Source: an uncultured Oscillospiraceae bacterium
GTDB taxonomy: Bacteria; Bacillota; Clostridia; Oscillospirales; Oscillospiraceae
DNA length: 64,000 bases
Assembly (NCBI GenBank): GCA_947626265.1
Contig: CANQRM010000014.1
Location: forward strand, 21,242 to 85,241
Direction of reading: 5' to 3'
Below the pieces are notes generated by a model that worked only from the letters and a program-made list of their open reading frames with translations, had not been told where the DNA came from and did not search any database. Positions 63,870 through 64,000 of this stretch are shown here, in pieces. The position numbers and the translations under genes are program-made. Numbering within the stretch: the first letter of the stretch is position 1; every line of letters starts with the position of its first letter.

Positions 63870-64000
63870 ATGAAACGGAGCGCGAGATACTTTCTGGCGC
63901 TGGCCCTGACGGCGGCGCTTGTACTGGGCGCGGTCATGCCGGCGCTGGCGGCGGAGCCGGAGGAAACGGCGGGACCCGGGGCGCCGGCGGCGCCGGCAGA
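63870..64000 (+). CDS. N-terminus of a secreted protein (cut by the window end)
   Basis: Forty-three codons are visible. A signal peptide (MKRSARYFLALALTAALVLG, cleavage near ALAAEPEE) is followed by a Glu/Pro/Ala-rich stretch, as in the secreted proteins of this genome. AAAGGAG precedes the ATG. The function cannot be told from the fragment. It is downstream of the peptide cluster with the same kind of spacer, so it may share its transcript. Confidence 0.7.
   Translation, partial: MKRSARYFLALALTAALVLGAVMPALAAEPEETAGPGAPAAPA

Overview
The window is GC-rich, densely coded DNA from a Gram-positive anaerobe of the class Clostridia, most likely an Oscillospiraceae-type gut bacterium. This rests on several signs: an ispH-rpsA fusion next to cmk, a short HisG that needs HisZ, a YerC/TrpR-type gene heading the his operon, an LplABC-type sugar transporter with MsmK-like ATPases, a stand-alone Spo0A-C-like protein, and consensus sigma-A promoters with AAGGAGG ribosome binding sites. 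No rRNA, tRNA, insertion sequence, prophage or CRISPR array was seen. Genus-level placement is inference.

Layout. 1-6060: the tail of an RpiR-like regulator, a BaiN/HI0933-type flavoprotein, cmk, the ispH-rpsA fusion, then a secreted SLH-domain protein. 6068-8125 (minus): recG, with a promoter that predicts a leaderless mRNA. 8247-19507: an M3 oligopeptidase, then an oligopeptide ABC transporter (oppABCDF-like) whose subunits carry unusual extensions, ending in a membrane-anchored protein that resembles a degenerate ApbE. 19611-23733: a ferric-iron-type ABC transporter (binding protein, fused permease, ATPase). 23737-25368: a ROK/ASKHA-like protein of unknown role. 25391-33960: a pyrimidine operon pyrC-carB-pyrK-pyrD-pyrF-pyrE-pyrB without carA; PyrB carries a PyrI-like zinc tail.

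33972-52594 is a pectin/galacturonate utilisation region. It holds a D-2-hydroxyacid dehydrogenase and a cytoplasmic pectinesterase (both minus). On the plus strand are a small membrane protein, LplB/LplC-type permeases and a large lipoprotein binding protein. Next come two small membrane proteins, an MsmK-type ATPase and two more small membrane proteins, then a GH28 polygalacturonase and a GH105 hydrolase. An AraC regulator faces them. A second divergent operon holds another MsmK-type ATPase, KduI, KduD, an alpha/beta hydrolase and a TIM-barrel isomerase. The enzymes lack signal peptides, so oligogalacturonides are probably imported and then de-esterified, hydrolysed and passed through 5-keto-4-deoxyuronate to KDG in the cytoplasm.

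52638-53069 encodes the Spo0A-C-like protein. 53297-61818 (minus) is a complete histidine operon: yerC-hisZ-hisG-hisD-hisC-hisB-hisH-hisA-hisF-hisIE-hisK.

The right end (62231-64000) is accessory DNA. A truncated response-regulator gene is followed by five tandem small genes with double-glycine leaders: three four-cysteine peptides, one Nif11-like leader with a 13-residue core, and one zinc-ribbon-like core. The start of a secreted protein follows. This looks like a RiPP or bacteriocin-type precursor cluster whose processing genes would lie beyond the window, and it is the best candidate here for an undescribed system. The four membrane proteins around the MsmK-like ATPase (41195-44597) are the second.
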